Below, piece by piece: positions 47,138 to 56,251 of a DNA stretch of 64,000 nt; position 1 is the stretch's first letter; each line of letters opens with the position of its first letter. The notes beneath the pieces are model-generated. The model made no database searches, was not told the DNA's origin, and worked only from the letters and a program-made list of their open reading frames with translations. A program made the position numbers and the translations under genes. Source of the DNA: Leptospira sp. GIMC2001. GTDB taxonomy: Bacteria; Spirochaetota; Leptospiria; Leptospirales; Leptospiraceae. The stretch is from NCBI RefSeq assembly GCF_028462125.1, contig NZ_CP115468.1, positions 2,721,559 through 2,785,558 of the forward strand, read 5' to 3'.

Positions 47138-48256
47138 ATGAAAGCAATAATTGGAACTGGAATCTCTGCTTGCGCCCATGCTAGCCTTAACCTCGAAGCT
47201 GATTTCTATGATAAAGCTAGATTTCCCGGCGGGAGGATGAGTTCAAAGCCATTCGAAGGGAAATTTTTTGCAGATATTGGTGCAACCTACTTTAAAAATT
47301 CAGTTGAAATACAAAAAGATGGCAGAATTTACAAAAGATCCTTGGTTGATTGGTTAAAATCAAAAGGAATACAGGCAAAAACTTATAGCCTAGATGGGAA
47401 TTCCTCCATGTCATTTTGTGAAACAGGAATGCAATCTATCGCAGAACGTTTACTCTCGAACAAGACCGTCCACTTTCGAAAAGAATTGAAAAAAATTTAT
47501 AAAACCGAAAATGACAAAACATCCAAATTTCAACTTGAATTCACTGACGGTTCGCAAGGATTTTATGATGAAGTTGTGATTACTGCACCCCTTCCTCAAG
47601 CAATTGAATTGCTTCCGGAAGGGGAAATTCAAAATATTTGGAAAGAATTCACGTCTCCCTACAACCATTATCGAAAAACTCTAGTCGCTTGCGGATACTG
47701 GAAAAACCTAAATTCTAAAACATACTTAGAATTACTAAACTTGGAAAATAAAAGTTTTCTACGAAAAGGAAACGATGCAGAATATATTTCGATTGAATCT
47801 TCGAAACTAATAAATATTGACAACGTGTCTCAACAAAATCGTGAATTTTCTATTCGTAATCAAAAAGCTTCTCCATTCGATTCAGAACAAATCAAAGATT
47901 CTGGAATTGTGATCATGATACAATTCTCGGAGAAATTTTCAGAATCTTATTTCGGGAGATGGAAATCTTCTTCAGGCGAACCTACTGATACTTGCTATGA
48001 ACAATTCAACCTTCAAATAAATAAATTTTTTACTGGCTTACCTAGTCCTGATAGAGTACGATCGCATCAATGGAAATACGCCCAAGCTGAAAATTCGATG
48101 TTAGGTAAAACCGGTATTCTTAATTTGGAACATAAAAACTTCAAGGACTATCAAGCCATTGTCAAGAATTCTGGAATTGCATTAACTGGAGATTGGATAT
48201 ATGGACCAAGAATCGAAAGAATTTTTATGGGCGAAATAGAAAGGATAAGTATATGA
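47138..48256 (+). CDS. FAD-dependent oxidoreductase, renalase-like
   Basis: 372 residues. The N-terminal FAD motif reads IGTGISACAHASLN, followed by the amine-oxidase/renalase signature GGRMSSK and FFADIGATYF; the C-terminal ALTGDWIYGPRIERI is the second FAD contact. This is the family of NAD(P)/FAD oxidoreductases related to renalase; substrate unknown. Divergent from the ACIII operon and coupled by ATGA to the following thioesterase gene. Confidence 0.75.
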   Translation: MKAIIGTGISACAHASLNLEADFYDKARFPGGRMSSKPFEGKFFADIGATYFKNSVEIQKDGRIYKRSLVDWLKSKGIQAKTYSLDGNSSMSFCETGMQSIAERLLSNKTVHFRKELKKIYKTENDKTSKFQLEFTDGSQGFYDEVVITAPLPQAIELLPEGEIQNIWKEFTSPYNHYRKTLVACGYWKNLNSKTYLELLNLENKSFLRKGNDAEYISIESSKLINIDNVSQQNREFSIRNQKASPFDSEQIKDSGIVIMIQFSEKFSESYFGRWKSSSGEPTDTCYEQFNLQINKFFTGLPSPDRVRSHQWKYAQAENSMLGKTGILNLEHKNFKDYQAIVKNSGIALTGDWIYGPRIERIFMGEIERISI

Positions 48257-48747
48257 GAGAAAATCAGAAAACTTTTGGCCCAATTCCTAAATGGGAAAAT
48301 CTAGAAAAAATCATTGGGTTTAAGAATGTTATCAATGTATATGTTCCCTATTTAGCTGCAGGAATTCAAGTTGAGGAAATCTCCGAGGATTTCTCATGCA
48401 TAAAAGTTAAATTGGATATAAATTTTTTCAATGAAAATTATGTAGGTGTCCATTTTGGAGGTTCTCTCTATGCCATGTGTGACCCATTTTATATGTTTAT
48501 TTTGATGAGAAAACTTGGCAAAGATTATATGGTCTGGGACAAAGCAGCTAAGATAGATTTTGTGAAACCGGGCACAGGAACAGTACGTGCGGTATTTACA
48601 ATATCTCAAGAAGAATTAGAAGAAATAAAACAAACTGTTGCTTCTAAAAAAAAGATGAATTGTCTATTCACGACAACAGTCACCAACGAAAAAAATGAAA
48701 TTGTCGCAAAAGTTGAGAAAACTTTATATGTTAGAAAATTGAAATAG
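48253..48747 (+). CDS. hot-dog-fold thioesterase, DUF4442 type
   Basis: 164 residues from the ATG at 48253, which overlaps the previous stop by 4 bases and is preferred over the upstream frame start. Hot-dog fold pattern: VHFGGSLYAMCDPFYMFILM (the long central helix) and KAAKIDFVKPGTGTVRAVF. DUF4442 proteins are thought to hydrolyse acyl-CoA thioesters. Converges on the RetSat-like gene. Confidence 0.75.
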   Translation: MRENQKTFGPIPKWENLEKIIGFKNVINVYVPYLAAGIQVEEISEDFSCIKVKLDINFFNENYVGVHFGGSLYAMCDPFYMFILMRKLGKDYMVWDKAAKIDFVKPGTGTVRAVFTISQEELEEIKQTVASKKKMNCLFTTTVTNEKNEIVAKVEKTLYVRKLK

Positions 48748-48755
48748 TTACCTCA

Positions 48756-50342
48756 TTATTTCATCAACCATTTTAATAGAGCTCGACTTCCATGAATCTT
48801 CTGTGTGACAGCAAGTCCGCCCATCATAGCACCAGCTATTCCTGGAGATCCACCTGCATCTGCGCCTGTTAAGTAAAGACCTGCTATGGGAGTTACACAA
48901 TCAAACCATGGCGACTTTTCTTTGTCGTATCTTTCTGGCACACAAGCAAGTCCATAAATTGCGCCATCTGGATGAGAAGTAAAATGTTCGTTGGTTAGCG
49001 GTGTTGATACTTCAATATAATCAATGATATCTTTGAAACCAGGATATCGTGTGTCGATAGATGAGATCACCGTTTCGGCAATTTTTTTCTTCATCTCTTC
49101 ATACTCTTCGCCACGTTTCTTCCAAGGTTGGTCTTTCCATTTCTCAAATAACGAATAGTCAGTAAATGATATGATATCTGCCGTATGATTTTTGGCATCT
49201 GGATCCTTAAGGCTCGGAAATGATACATACATATTTTTAATTTCACTAAAATCTTTTAACCAATCATTGCGCTTTTGAAAATTTTCTTCATGATCATTTG
49301 ATGCAAATATCCAATAGTTTTCTCCTTTGAATCCGAATTTTGCAGGACTCTCAGATAAACCTAGATAGATGCAAATACTTGTTGCCATTTTTTCTTTTTT
49401 GTAAAAATCTTTCAATGGATCTCGAAAGGAAATTTCTACAGAATCCGGAATTAACTTTGTATAAGTTGGATAAGCTCCAGCACATGATACGATGACTGGA
49501 GCATAAAAATTCCGCTCTTGCTTCTGTCCTCGAAGGAACCTAGTTTTTACGCCAATCGCTTTGCTATCTTCAATAATAATTTCTAAAACTTCTGTTGTTG
49601 TGACAACTGCTCCACCCTTCTCCGCAAGAATTGGTTCAATAGAATCAAAAATTTTCCCTCCGCCACCGACAGGATAGTATCCTCCATTGAAATAATGCAC
49701 AACCAATGCAGCGTGAGTTGCAAACAAACATTTGGAAGGCGGAAGTCCGTAGTCGCCCCATTGAGATGCCAATATCGCTTTGATATCATCATTTTTGAAA
49801 TGATAGTCCAAATAATCTTTTAGTGTGATGATGCTTGGATCTTGCATTTGTTTTGTAAATGCGCTGAGATCGGGAGTGCTCGACTTCATCATCATCGACT
49901 TACCGAACAATGCTGAAGCTTTGTGGACATCGGAAAAATATCTGATAATGGATTCCTCTTCTTCCGGAAATTGTGCAATCAAATCCGATTTGAATTTTTC
50001 TTCGTTTCCATAAAGTTCAAAAGTTCTGTTGGGATATACGAATTTCTCGAAGGGCTCTGACATCTTCTGCCATTGCACATTATTTCTTGTGATCTTATCC
50101 ATAAGCAATCGACAAAAACCTGAATCATGCATGTCTCCTACATAGTGAATACCGACGTCCCAATGGTATTTATTTTGCTTTCTTGCAAAAGAATGTGTGT
50201 ATCCGCCCGCTTGAAAATGCTTTTCGATAATTAATATTTTTTTGTCTTCGAACTGTGCAAGTAAACTCGCTGAGGTAAGGCTTCCAATTCCGGAACCAAT
50301 AAAGATTATATCATAATTTTCACTTAAATTTTCTTTTGACAT
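48756..50342 (-). CDS. phytoene-desaturase/retinol-saturase-like flavoprotein
   Basis: 528 residues from the ATG at 50342 (MSKENLSENYDIIFIGSGIG); an upstream frame to 50453 exists but overlaps the divergent TetR gene and its operator region. N-terminal dinucleotide motif GSGIGSLTSASLLAQ, then KHFQAGGYTHSF and the C-terminal GLYLTGADAGGSPGIAGAMMGG, typical of the CrtI/RetSat family. Such enzymes saturate, desaturate or isomerise polyenes. Probably controlled by the divergent TetR protein. Confidence 0.8.
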   Translation of the reverse strand: MSKENLSENYDIIFIGSGIGSLTSASLLAQFEDKKILIIEKHFQAGGYTHSFARKQNKYHWDVGIHYVGDMHDSGFCRLLMDKITRNNVQWQKMSEPFEKFVYPNRTFELYGNEEKFKSDLIAQFPEEEESIIRYFSDVHKASALFGKSMMMKSSTPDLSAFTKQMQDPSIITLKDYLDYHFKNDDIKAILASQWGDYGLPPSKCLFATHAALVVHYFNGGYYPVGGGGKIFDSIEPILAEKGGAVVTTTEVLEIIIEDSKAIGVKTRFLRGQKQERNFYAPVIVSCAGAYPTYTKLIPDSVEISFRDPLKDFYKKEKMATSICIYLGLSESPAKFGFKGENYWIFASNDHEENFQKRNDWLKDFSEIKNMYVSFPSLKDPDAKNHTADIISFTDYSLFEKWKDQPWKKRGEEYEEMKKKIAETVISSIDTRYPGFKDIIDYIEVSTPLTNEHFTSHPDGAIYGLACVPERYDKEKSPWFDCVTPIAGLYLTGADAGGSPGIAGAMMGGLAVTQKIHGSRALLKWLMK

Positions 50343-50362
50343 TGACGTTAATTCCTTATCCA

Positions 50363-50383
50363 ATATGTTATCACTGAACACAT
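50363..50383. promoter_or_regulatory. candidate TetR operator
   Basis: An imperfect inverted repeat, AT-x-TGTT then seven bases then AACA-x-AT, lies in the roughly 80 bases between the divergent flavoprotein and TetR starts. Position and symmetry fit a TetR-family operator controlling both genes. Confidence 0.4.
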
Positions 50384-50423
50384 TATCTGAATACAAAATA
50401 TATTTAATGTAATATATGTCAAC

Positions 50424-51041
50424 ATGATTAAAAATAAAAAACCCTACCACCACGGTGATCTCAAGAAAGCCCTCATTGATGCTTCGATGGAAATTTTAAA
50501 AAATGAAGGATACCAAGCTCTTTCCCTAAGAAAAGTATCTAAGCATGCTGCTGTCTCACAATCTGCACCCTATCGTCATTTCGCTGATCTTGAATCTTTG
50601 ATCGCAGAGATCGCACTTGAAGGATTTAAATTATTGACTATGCAGTTGCTCAAAATTAAAAAACGAATGGCTAAGCATCCATTGCTTCAATATAGAGAAA
50701 CAGGGTTGCAATACGTGGAATTTGCAGTGCAAAATCCTGACCTTTTCCAGATTATGTACGGTAACCAAATTCCCGATCATTCGAAATTCGAAAACTTAGT
50801 TGCTGCAGAATCTGAAACATTTCAGGTTCTCGTAGATATCATCTCAGATTGCAAAAATGCTGGAGTTCTAAAAACTAAGAATATCCGTACTGCTGCAATG
50901 GCATCGTGGACGATGGTTCATGGAATCGCTGTATTGCTTTCAGGTAGACAAGTTATGTTTCGAAATCTCAAATCAAAAGAAATCAAATCGATTACAAAGG
51001 ATCTTCTTGAAACTTTATACACCGGGATGAAGGTTTCTTAA
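50424..51041 (+). CDS. TetR/AcrR-family transcriptional regulator
   Basis: 205 residues. N-terminal helix-turn-helix (about 10-55): ALIDASMEILKNEGYQALSLRKVSKHAAVSQSAPYRHF is the TetR_N pattern. The C-terminal domain is a ligand-binding helix bundle of the TetR_C_33/WHG type (DLFQIMYG...GIAVLLSG). Divergent from the flavoprotein gene, so probably its repressor; the ligand may be a hydrophobic molecule such as a fatty acid or polyene (inference). Confidence 0.9.
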   Translation: MIKNKKPYHHGDLKKALIDASMEILKNEGYQALSLRKVSKHAAVSQSAPYRHFADLESLIAEIALEGFKLLTMQLLKIKKRMAKHPLLQYRETGLQYVEFAVQNPDLFQIMYGNQIPDHSKFENLVAAESETFQVLVDIISDCKNAGVLKTKNIRTAAMASWTMVHGIAVLLSGRQVMFRNLKSKEIKSITKDLLETLYTGMKVS

Positions 51042-51100
51042 ATGAAAATTGGTGTGCTTTCTGAGATTATATTAAAACAATAAATGTAATTATTTCCAAT

Positions 51101-51499
51101 TCAAGTGATGGCAAGTAGATCAATCTCTATTAAAAATTCAGGATTAGAGAGCCTTGTCACTTCAATAAGTGTGCTTGGTGGGTATTCTCCTTTTTTAAAA
51201 TATTCTCTAGTATTTTTAGAAGTTTGAATTTGAATAAAATCATCCATATTGCGAACATAAATTCTACGAAAGACCACATCTGACCAACTCGCCTTCACTT
51301 TAGTTAAGCATAGCTGCAAATCTTCCATTACTTTGTAATACTGTTCTAATAAATTTCCAGGAGCGATGCAATTGTAGTTTTCATCTGCTGGGGTCATGCC
51401 TGCAATAAAATGAAAATTCTTGGGATTGGAAACCGAGAAAATTCTCGAATAAGCTGGATGGTTGTGAAGTTCGTTTGGATTTATAATTTGTTTTTCCAT
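51101..51499 (-). CDS. RidA/YjgF-family protein
   Basis: 132 residues. RidA-type fold: NFHFIAGMTPADE near the N-terminus, EQYYKVMEDLQLCLTKVKASWSDVVFRRIYVRNMDDF and PPSTLIEVTRLSNPEFLIEIDLLA at the end. The Arg of the usual imine-hydrolysis site (in canonical RidA, PxRxxxxV) corresponds to PPSTLIEV, so Arg is replaced by Ser/Thr; it may not be a classical enamine deaminase. Adjacent to the exporter gene on the same strand. Confidence 0.75.
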   Translation of the reverse strand: MEKQIINPNELHNHPAYSRIFSVSNPKNFHFIAGMTPADENYNCIAPGNLLEQYYKVMEDLQLCLTKVKASWSDVVFRRIYVRNMDDFIQIQTSKNTREYFKKGEYPPSTLIEVTRLSNPEFLIEIDLLAIT

Positions 51500-51518
51500 T
51501 ATTTTTTCCTATCTATTT

Positions 51519-52373
51519 TTATTTTTTAATATTGTACATAATTGAAATGGAAAAAAAAATCAAGATTGAACCCAGAATTTTTTCGAATCCAAAACTTTCA
51601 TCTAATAATAGAAATCCTAATATAGTTGCCGTTAAAGGAGATAGGAATCCAAGCATAGTAATCATTTGAACAGAAGCTTTCTTAACACCATAAAACCAAA
51701 CCAAATATGCAAAACCAGTTCCAATTATGGAAAGCCAAATATAGCCAGCTATTCCATGCCAGGTAATTTCGGTTGGGAAATCTTCTATAATAAATGCGAC
51801 TGGAAGCAAAATCAATCCTCCGATGCTTAGCTGCCAAGAAGTTAACGTTAATTGGTCTTCATCTTGAAACCATTTTTTGGTAAACAGTGTGCCGAGCCCC
51901 ATTGAGACAGCACATAACAAAGCTGCGATATATCCCCCTAGCTCAAACATGAGCTCTTCCCTCGAAAGCAAAGCAAAGACTCCGAGAAAACCTATAATAC
52001 CGCTTAAGATTGATATAAATTTTATTTTCGTTTTTAGTATAGGAATCGAAAGAAAAAGTACAAATATCGGCTGGGTAGCTGTTAATATTGCAGCTACACC
52101 GCCTTGCAATCTATATGCGGAATAGAACAAAAGATATTGAAACAAAGAAATATTTAGAAAACTCACCACAATTATTTTCCAAACTGAGGTTGATTTGGGC
52201 AATCTTCTTGACAAGGCGAGAAATAGAATACCCATAGGTAAGCATCGAATTACAGAACTAAAAATGGGAACGCCTTCCGGAAGATAGACACTTGTTACCA
52301 AATAAGTAGTTCCCCAAGCGATAGGAGCCAAAGCTACCAGAAACAAAATCCCAACATAACTTGATTGGTTCAT
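51519..52373 (-). CDS. EamA-family DMT transporter
   Basis: 284 residues, ten membrane helices in two EamA repeats (about 1-130 and 140-284), as in RhaT/YdcZ-type exporters. Landmarks: APIAWGTTYLVTSVYLP in helix 1, the repeat boundary CAVSMGLGTLFTKKW, and FLSPLTATILGFLLLDE. Exports small metabolites. Lies just upstream of the RidA gene on the same strand with a 19-base gap, so they are probably co-transcribed. Confidence 0.88.
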   Translation of the reverse strand: MNQSSYVGILFLVALAPIAWGTTYLVTSVYLPEGVPIFSSVIRCLPMGILFLALSRRLPKSTSVWKIIVVSFLNISLFQYLLFYSAYRLQGGVAAILTATQPIFVLFLSIPILKTKIKFISILSGIIGFLGVFALLSREELMFELGGYIAALLCAVSMGLGTLFTKKWFQDEDQLTLTSWQLSIGGLILLPVAFIIEDFPTEITWHGIAGYIWLSIIGTGFAYLVWFYGVKKASVQMITMLGFLSPLTATILGFLLLDESFGFEKILGSILIFFSISIMYNIKK

Positions 52374-52450
52374 TTATTTACCTGACTTCTCATCCATCGA
52401 TGTTAAGAAATGTTTATTTGTTTTAGATTTTCTGAATAACATAATATACC

Positions 52451-53569
52451 TTAGAACTCACTGAAAATTCTGGATGCCTTGACCAACTTTTCATTGATTC
52501 CATTCTCTCTTAGAGCATACCAGAATAAAACAGTATTAATACCCAATATTGGGATACCTAATCTAGGTTCCATTTTTTCAGAAACATTCAATAGACTCAT
52601 ATTAGTTCCGCATTGAACAATAGCGTCTATTCTGTTTTCTTTTTTTGCAAGTATCTCCTGAATTACAATCTCTTTAGCCTCATCAGGAATATGAGCAATA
52701 TGCAAGGCATTAGCGCAGGAAAATCCAAAATCAACCACAACTTCAAAACCTAAATCTTCAAACATTCTTCTAGCATTTGCATTACCTTCCGAGTCGAATG
52801 GAGTTAGAATACCGATCCTTTTCGCTCGGAATTTTTTCAATGCTAGCTGAATAGAATTATGCCAAGTTCCGATTCCAATTGGAAACTTTTTCTCCAATTC
52901 AGTCACTGGTCTTTTCACATATTCGAGTCCGAATAAAATATGTTCTAAACTCATCCCCATAATTAAATATTCGGGTTGAGCTAATATTGATTTATCAACA
53001 GCATCCGCTAGACCTTTAAGAAAATTCTCTTTATAAATTCGAAGATCTTCAGAATTCTTTAGTTGCGGTTTCGGTGTAAAAACATTTGATATGTGAATTC
53101 CAATTCCTTTTAATTTACCTATATTACTATGAATAATTTTCCAAAGTTCGGATTCCATGCTGGTATTGGTTGCAGGGATCAACAACCCAAACTTTTTACG
53201 ATAACTGAGAACATCCGGATAGCCAATTTTAGAGTCGAATGGATAATTAATTCGAACATTTTGTCCATTTGAATTAAAACCTTTAGTTGAAATGTCTGGC
53301 ATAGGCGGAGCATTTGGGTTAGGAACAAAAAATTTCCGTTTAGATAGTTTCCCAATCTGAAATTCCCCGGGCGGATATTTCATTTCAGCATGCGGTTGTA
53401 GGCCGCTAGGCTCTTGATTATCATTTGGATTCAATTCCTGTTTTATGGGTTCCGATTTAAGATTTATCGTTCTAAGTGCAATTGCTGCAGCACTGATTCC
53501 TAATCCTTTTTTAATTACCTCTGAACGTTTAATTTTCTTATTTGAATCCCTTCCTCTATTGATTTTCAA
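52451..53569 (-). CDS. arylmalonate-decarboxylase/maleate-isomerase-like protein with N-terminal signal
   Basis: 372 residues. The first 40 residues (basic region, then ISAAAIALRTINL) look like a signal or anchor. From about 125 it is an Asp/Glu-racemase-fold protein: FGLLIPATNTSMESELW is the maleate isomerase/AMDase start. Racemases use two Cys; here the first position is G205 in LIMGMSLE, as in arylmalonate decarboxylase (MGTSLS), and only the second Cys, C320 in IVQCGTNMSLL, is kept. So a decarboxylase-like activity is more likely than racemase or isomerase activity. Divergent from the MarR gene. Confidence 0.7.
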   Translation of the reverse strand: MKINRGRDSNKKIKRSEVIKKGLGISAAAIALRTINLKSEPIKQELNPNDNQEPSGLQPHAEMKYPPGEFQIGKLSKRKFFVPNPNAPPMPDISTKGFNSNGQNVRINYPFDSKIGYPDVLSYRKKFGLLIPATNTSMESELWKIIHSNIGKLKGIGIHISNVFTPKPQLKNSEDLRIYKENFLKGLADAVDKSILAQPEYLIMGMSLEHILFGLEYVKRPVTELEKKFPIGIGTWHNSIQLALKKFRAKRIGILTPFDSEGNANARRMFEDLGFEVVVDFGFSCANALHIAHIPDEAKEIVIQEILAKKENRIDAIVQCGTNMSLLNVSEKMEPRLGIPILGINTVLFWYALRENGINEKLVKASRIFSEF

Positions 53570-53607
53570 GATATCACCTCATCACTGTATAACATTTATT
53601 ACATATT

Positions 53608-53621
53608 GTTTAATACTATAC
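53608..53621. promoter_or_regulatory. half-degenerate copy of the MarR operator
   Basis: GTTTAATACTATAC differs in a few positions from the perfect palindrome 32 bases downstream (53640), about three helical turns apart. Confidence 0.4.
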
Positions 53622-53639
53622 TTTCTATCAATCTTTTTA

Positions 53640-53653
53640 GTTTAATATTAAAC
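53640..53653. promoter_or_regulatory. perfect 14-bp palindrome, candidate MarR operator
   Basis: GTTTAATATTAAAC in the gap between the divergent AMDase-like and MarR genes. AT-rich palindromes of this length are usual MarR sites. Confidence 0.55.
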
Positions 53654-53741
53654 ATTTTTTTACTTCCATTTTTGCCATTCGAAAAGGTATTTTTTTTGTT
53701 TTTATTCTTTATAGATTGATCCAGACGTAAAATTCTACATT

Positions 53742-54193
53742 ATGCCAACTAAATTCGATGGATCCGAGAATGAAGTCATTGCACTAAATGCCTATATAAA
53801 TTTACTCAGGGCTGGAAGTTCTATCGCTCACGAATTTGACCTCAAGCTCCAAGCTGATGAAGGAATGACTATGTCGGAACTTGGAATTTTGGATTCATTG
53901 CTCCATTTTGGTTCTTTGCAACCTAAAGATATTTGTGCAAAAATTTTAAGAACAAAAGGAAATGTTACATTTCACCTCAAATCACTTGAGGCTAAAAAAT
54001 GGATCATCAAAAAATACTCAGATAACGATTCAAGATCTTACTGGGTCTCTCTCACTAAAGAAGGAGAAAAAAAATCAAAAAAGCCTTAAAGAGTCATGTG
54101 CAGCGAGTCGTTTCTCGCCTCTCACTTCTATCAAAGGACGAACAGAAAACGCTAAGAGATCTATGCCGTAGAGTGGGTAAAAATCAAATCTAG
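53742..54193 (+). pseudogene. MarR-family regulator interrupted by a frameshift in an A8 run
   Basis: In the first frame the protein stops at 115 residues (53742-54089). It has a MarR winged helix: MSELGILDSLLHFGSLQPKDICAKIL, the recognition helix RTKGNVTFHLKSLEAKKWI and the wing DSRSYWVSLTKEGEK. After the run of eight A at 54067-54074 the -1 frame carries a typical MarR dimerisation tail (KKALKSHVQRVVSRLSLL through GKNQI) ending at a TAG at 54191-54193. One more A would give a normal MarR of about 150 residues. It is a true mutation, a base-call error, or slippage during transcription. Confidence 0.7.
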
Positions 54194-54222
54194 CATATAA
54201 CAATGCATTTATGAAAAAATAA

Positions 54223-55803
54223 TTAGAATGGCTTCTTCAAAGAAAAGGCAATCACATCTACCATTTCCGATTTACCACGAACTGAAATTGGATCTAGATT
54301 TAAAACATCAAGTGTATGCAGTTTACTTATATCAATGTCTAAACTATTTAATGAAGCAACAACTGTTCTTCCCACTGATTTTGTAAGAGTTTCCAATCTT
54401 GATGCTGTATTGACAGGATCACCAATAACAGTGAGTTCTTTTCGTTCGGCAGCTCCAACATTTCCTCGGATCACATCTCCGCAAGCCATACCAAGTCCTA
54501 TTTCAAATCTTGGCATTCCACTGGCTTCTACAAGACGATTCGTTTCTTGCATTCCTTCAAGAATCTGTGTTACCGCGTTGAATGCATACAACTTATGGTT
54601 GTTAGAGCAAAGCTGTGCATCAAACACAGCCATCATTGCATCACCAATAAATTTATCAACAAACCCTTGATTATCAGAAATTGCGGATACCAGTTTTGAG
54701 AAATGTATATTCAAAAGGTTCACTACTTTTTCAGGAGGAAATTTCTCAGTGATCGCTGTGAATGACCTTATATCAGAAAAAAGGATAACAGCTTCGATTT
54801 TCTCTCCTTCCGTATTGATCTTGCCGCCAAGAATTAAATCACGTACGACGGGAGAAACATAATGACCAAATAGAGTTTTTATAACAGACTTTTCCTCAAG
54901 CTCTTTGCCAACCCGATTCATGATCACCTGAAGTTTTCCCAATTGATCGTCACTATTTACGTTCATATTAATCGCATAATCTTCATTAGCAATTTGTTTT
55001 GCAGCTTTCGATAACTCATTGATCGGCTTAATGATCGTGGCGGCGGTTAGAAGCAAAAAAGGAAAGCCGAATGTCCAGTAAGCGAGACTGATTCCAATTG
55101 TTGTATAGAAAAGCCTTTCAATAAGTCCGGGATCATTTGATCCATATTTTAAAGCAAGAAATACGGTTCCCGATATGGAAATAGCGGGCAATAACGCATT
55201 CACAAGAAACAAATCAAAGAATCTCTGTATGAGTGATGGTTTAAAAAATATTTTTCTCGTTACGCGCATATCACCATTATCAAACCAATACGGGACATAG
55301 AGAAATCGAATCAGTATATCTACGGAATAATAACATATAACAGCAGCAAGCACTGTAGATATCAAACTTATCGTGATCGCAGGTATCAGTGGATAGCCTT
55401 CTGTGTCGAAAGAAACGAGCAAAGCCAATTGAGATGCCCAAAGTATGTAAATCGCTGGAACCAATACTAGCGGATAATTGTATATTCGATTTTTCGCAAT
55501 TTGCAAAGATGCAATCGAAATCTCTGTAGATTGGTTATTTATTCGCTTGTCATAATACAATTTCTGTAGCCGAATAACTGGAATTAAGTAAACAATACAA
55601 AATACTAAGAATAAAAAATCGAGAATCAGAATCACAAAACCATTGGTTGGAACGGATTCTCTACCCAGCAAGTAGCTTGCTATTAAGGTATTGACTCCCC
55701 AAAAGATTACAATTCCAATTATCTCAACGATAATGCTTGGAAAAATAACTAGAACCCAGCCAGTTTGTTTTAGAAATAAATTCTTGATTCTAGATAATAT
55801 CAT
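54223..55803 (-). CDS. membrane class III adenylate cyclase with HAMP domain
   Basis: 526 residues. Six membrane helices (about 13-270), a HAMP-like linker (about 268-320, INELSKAAKQIANEDYAI), and a class III cyclase domain (about 340-526). Metal-binding Asp in LFSDIRSFT and FIGDAMMAVF; Lys in FVDKFIGD and Asp in VIGDPVNTASRLE give adenylate rather than guanylate specificity. Makes cAMP on receiving a signal in the membrane region. Single gene. Confidence 0.88.
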   Translation of the reverse strand: MILSRIKNLFLKQTGWVLVIFPSIIVEIIGIVIFWGVNTLIASYLLGRESVPTNGFVILILDFLFLVFCIVYLIPVIRLQKLYYDKRINNQSTEISIASLQIAKNRIYNYPLVLVPAIYILWASQLALLVSFDTEGYPLIPAITISLISTVLAAVICYYSVDILIRFLYVPYWFDNGDMRVTRKIFFKPSLIQRFFDLFLVNALLPAISISGTVFLALKYGSNDPGLIERLFYTTIGISLAYWTFGFPFLLLTAATIIKPINELSKAAKQIANEDYAINMNVNSDDQLGKLQVIMNRVGKELEEKSVIKTLFGHYVSPVVRDLILGGKINTEGEKIEAVILFSDIRSFTAITEKFPPEKVVNLLNIHFSKLVSAISDNQGFVDKFIGDAMMAVFDAQLCSNNHKLYAFNAVTQILEGMQETNRLVEASGMPRFEIGLGMACGDVIRGNVGAAERKELTVIGDPVNTASRLETLTKSVGRTVVASLNSLDIDISKLHTLDVLNLDPISVRGKSEMVDVIAFSLKKPF

Positions 55804-56251
55804 AGATTCCTTATTTCTTCCTTACTCGCTTCCTGTTGTCAACTTGGAATCCTACCCACCATCTAGAATCATTTTTCTTTTTTTTTGCAAGAGAAGATTA
55901 TCCAACTTTAGGTAAAAATGGCGCGGAAGACGATATGGTATTGCTTAAAAAAAAGAATTTCAATATCGATTGTCATCCTTCGGGAACTTTGTGCACTTTG
56001 TGGTAGCCTTTTTTCTTAACCACAAAGAGCGCAAAGGTTACGCAGAGGAAAATGAGGAATAATTTTATTTATTTCAGTATGGTGGCTTCGCACTTTCATC
56101 TATCTCGCGAAAATTTCAATTCGGAAAGTTATGCTGGACAAGTCGCGATGATTTAGCTGCCTTCAGTTCAGCACCACACAACAAATAGCGCAAACGATTT
56201 GGTGGTGGTCCGGAGGTAAGCACTCCGCTTGAGGGAAGAAATCCTCTCCGC
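55804..56251. other. 448-base gap with a dispersed repeat
   Basis: No gene seen. It contains the first copy of the CCACAAAG-type repeat (55974-56052) and, near 56210-56240, a short hairpin CGGAG/CTCCG. Marks the left border of the accessory island. Confidence 0.5.
55974..56052. repeat. dispersed repeat, left copy
   Basis: CATCCTTCGGGAACTTTG, then CTTTGTGGT and ACCACAAAG as an exact 9-bp inverted repeat around AGCC plus a T-run, then GCAAAGG and CGCAGAGG. The same order, in the same orientation, recurs at 61794-61875. Related accacaaag/cagagg repeats are scattered in many environmental bacterial genomes. Confidence 0.7.

Noticed and set aside
48193..48252. 20-residue upstream extension of the thioesterase
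   Set aside because: It lies within the end of the renalase-like gene; the ATGA overlap at 48253 is the natural start.
50343..50453. N-terminal extension of the flavoprotein to 50453
   Set aside because: It would overlap the divergent TetR gene and cover the operator; the dinucleotide-binding motif starts shortly after the ATG at 50342.
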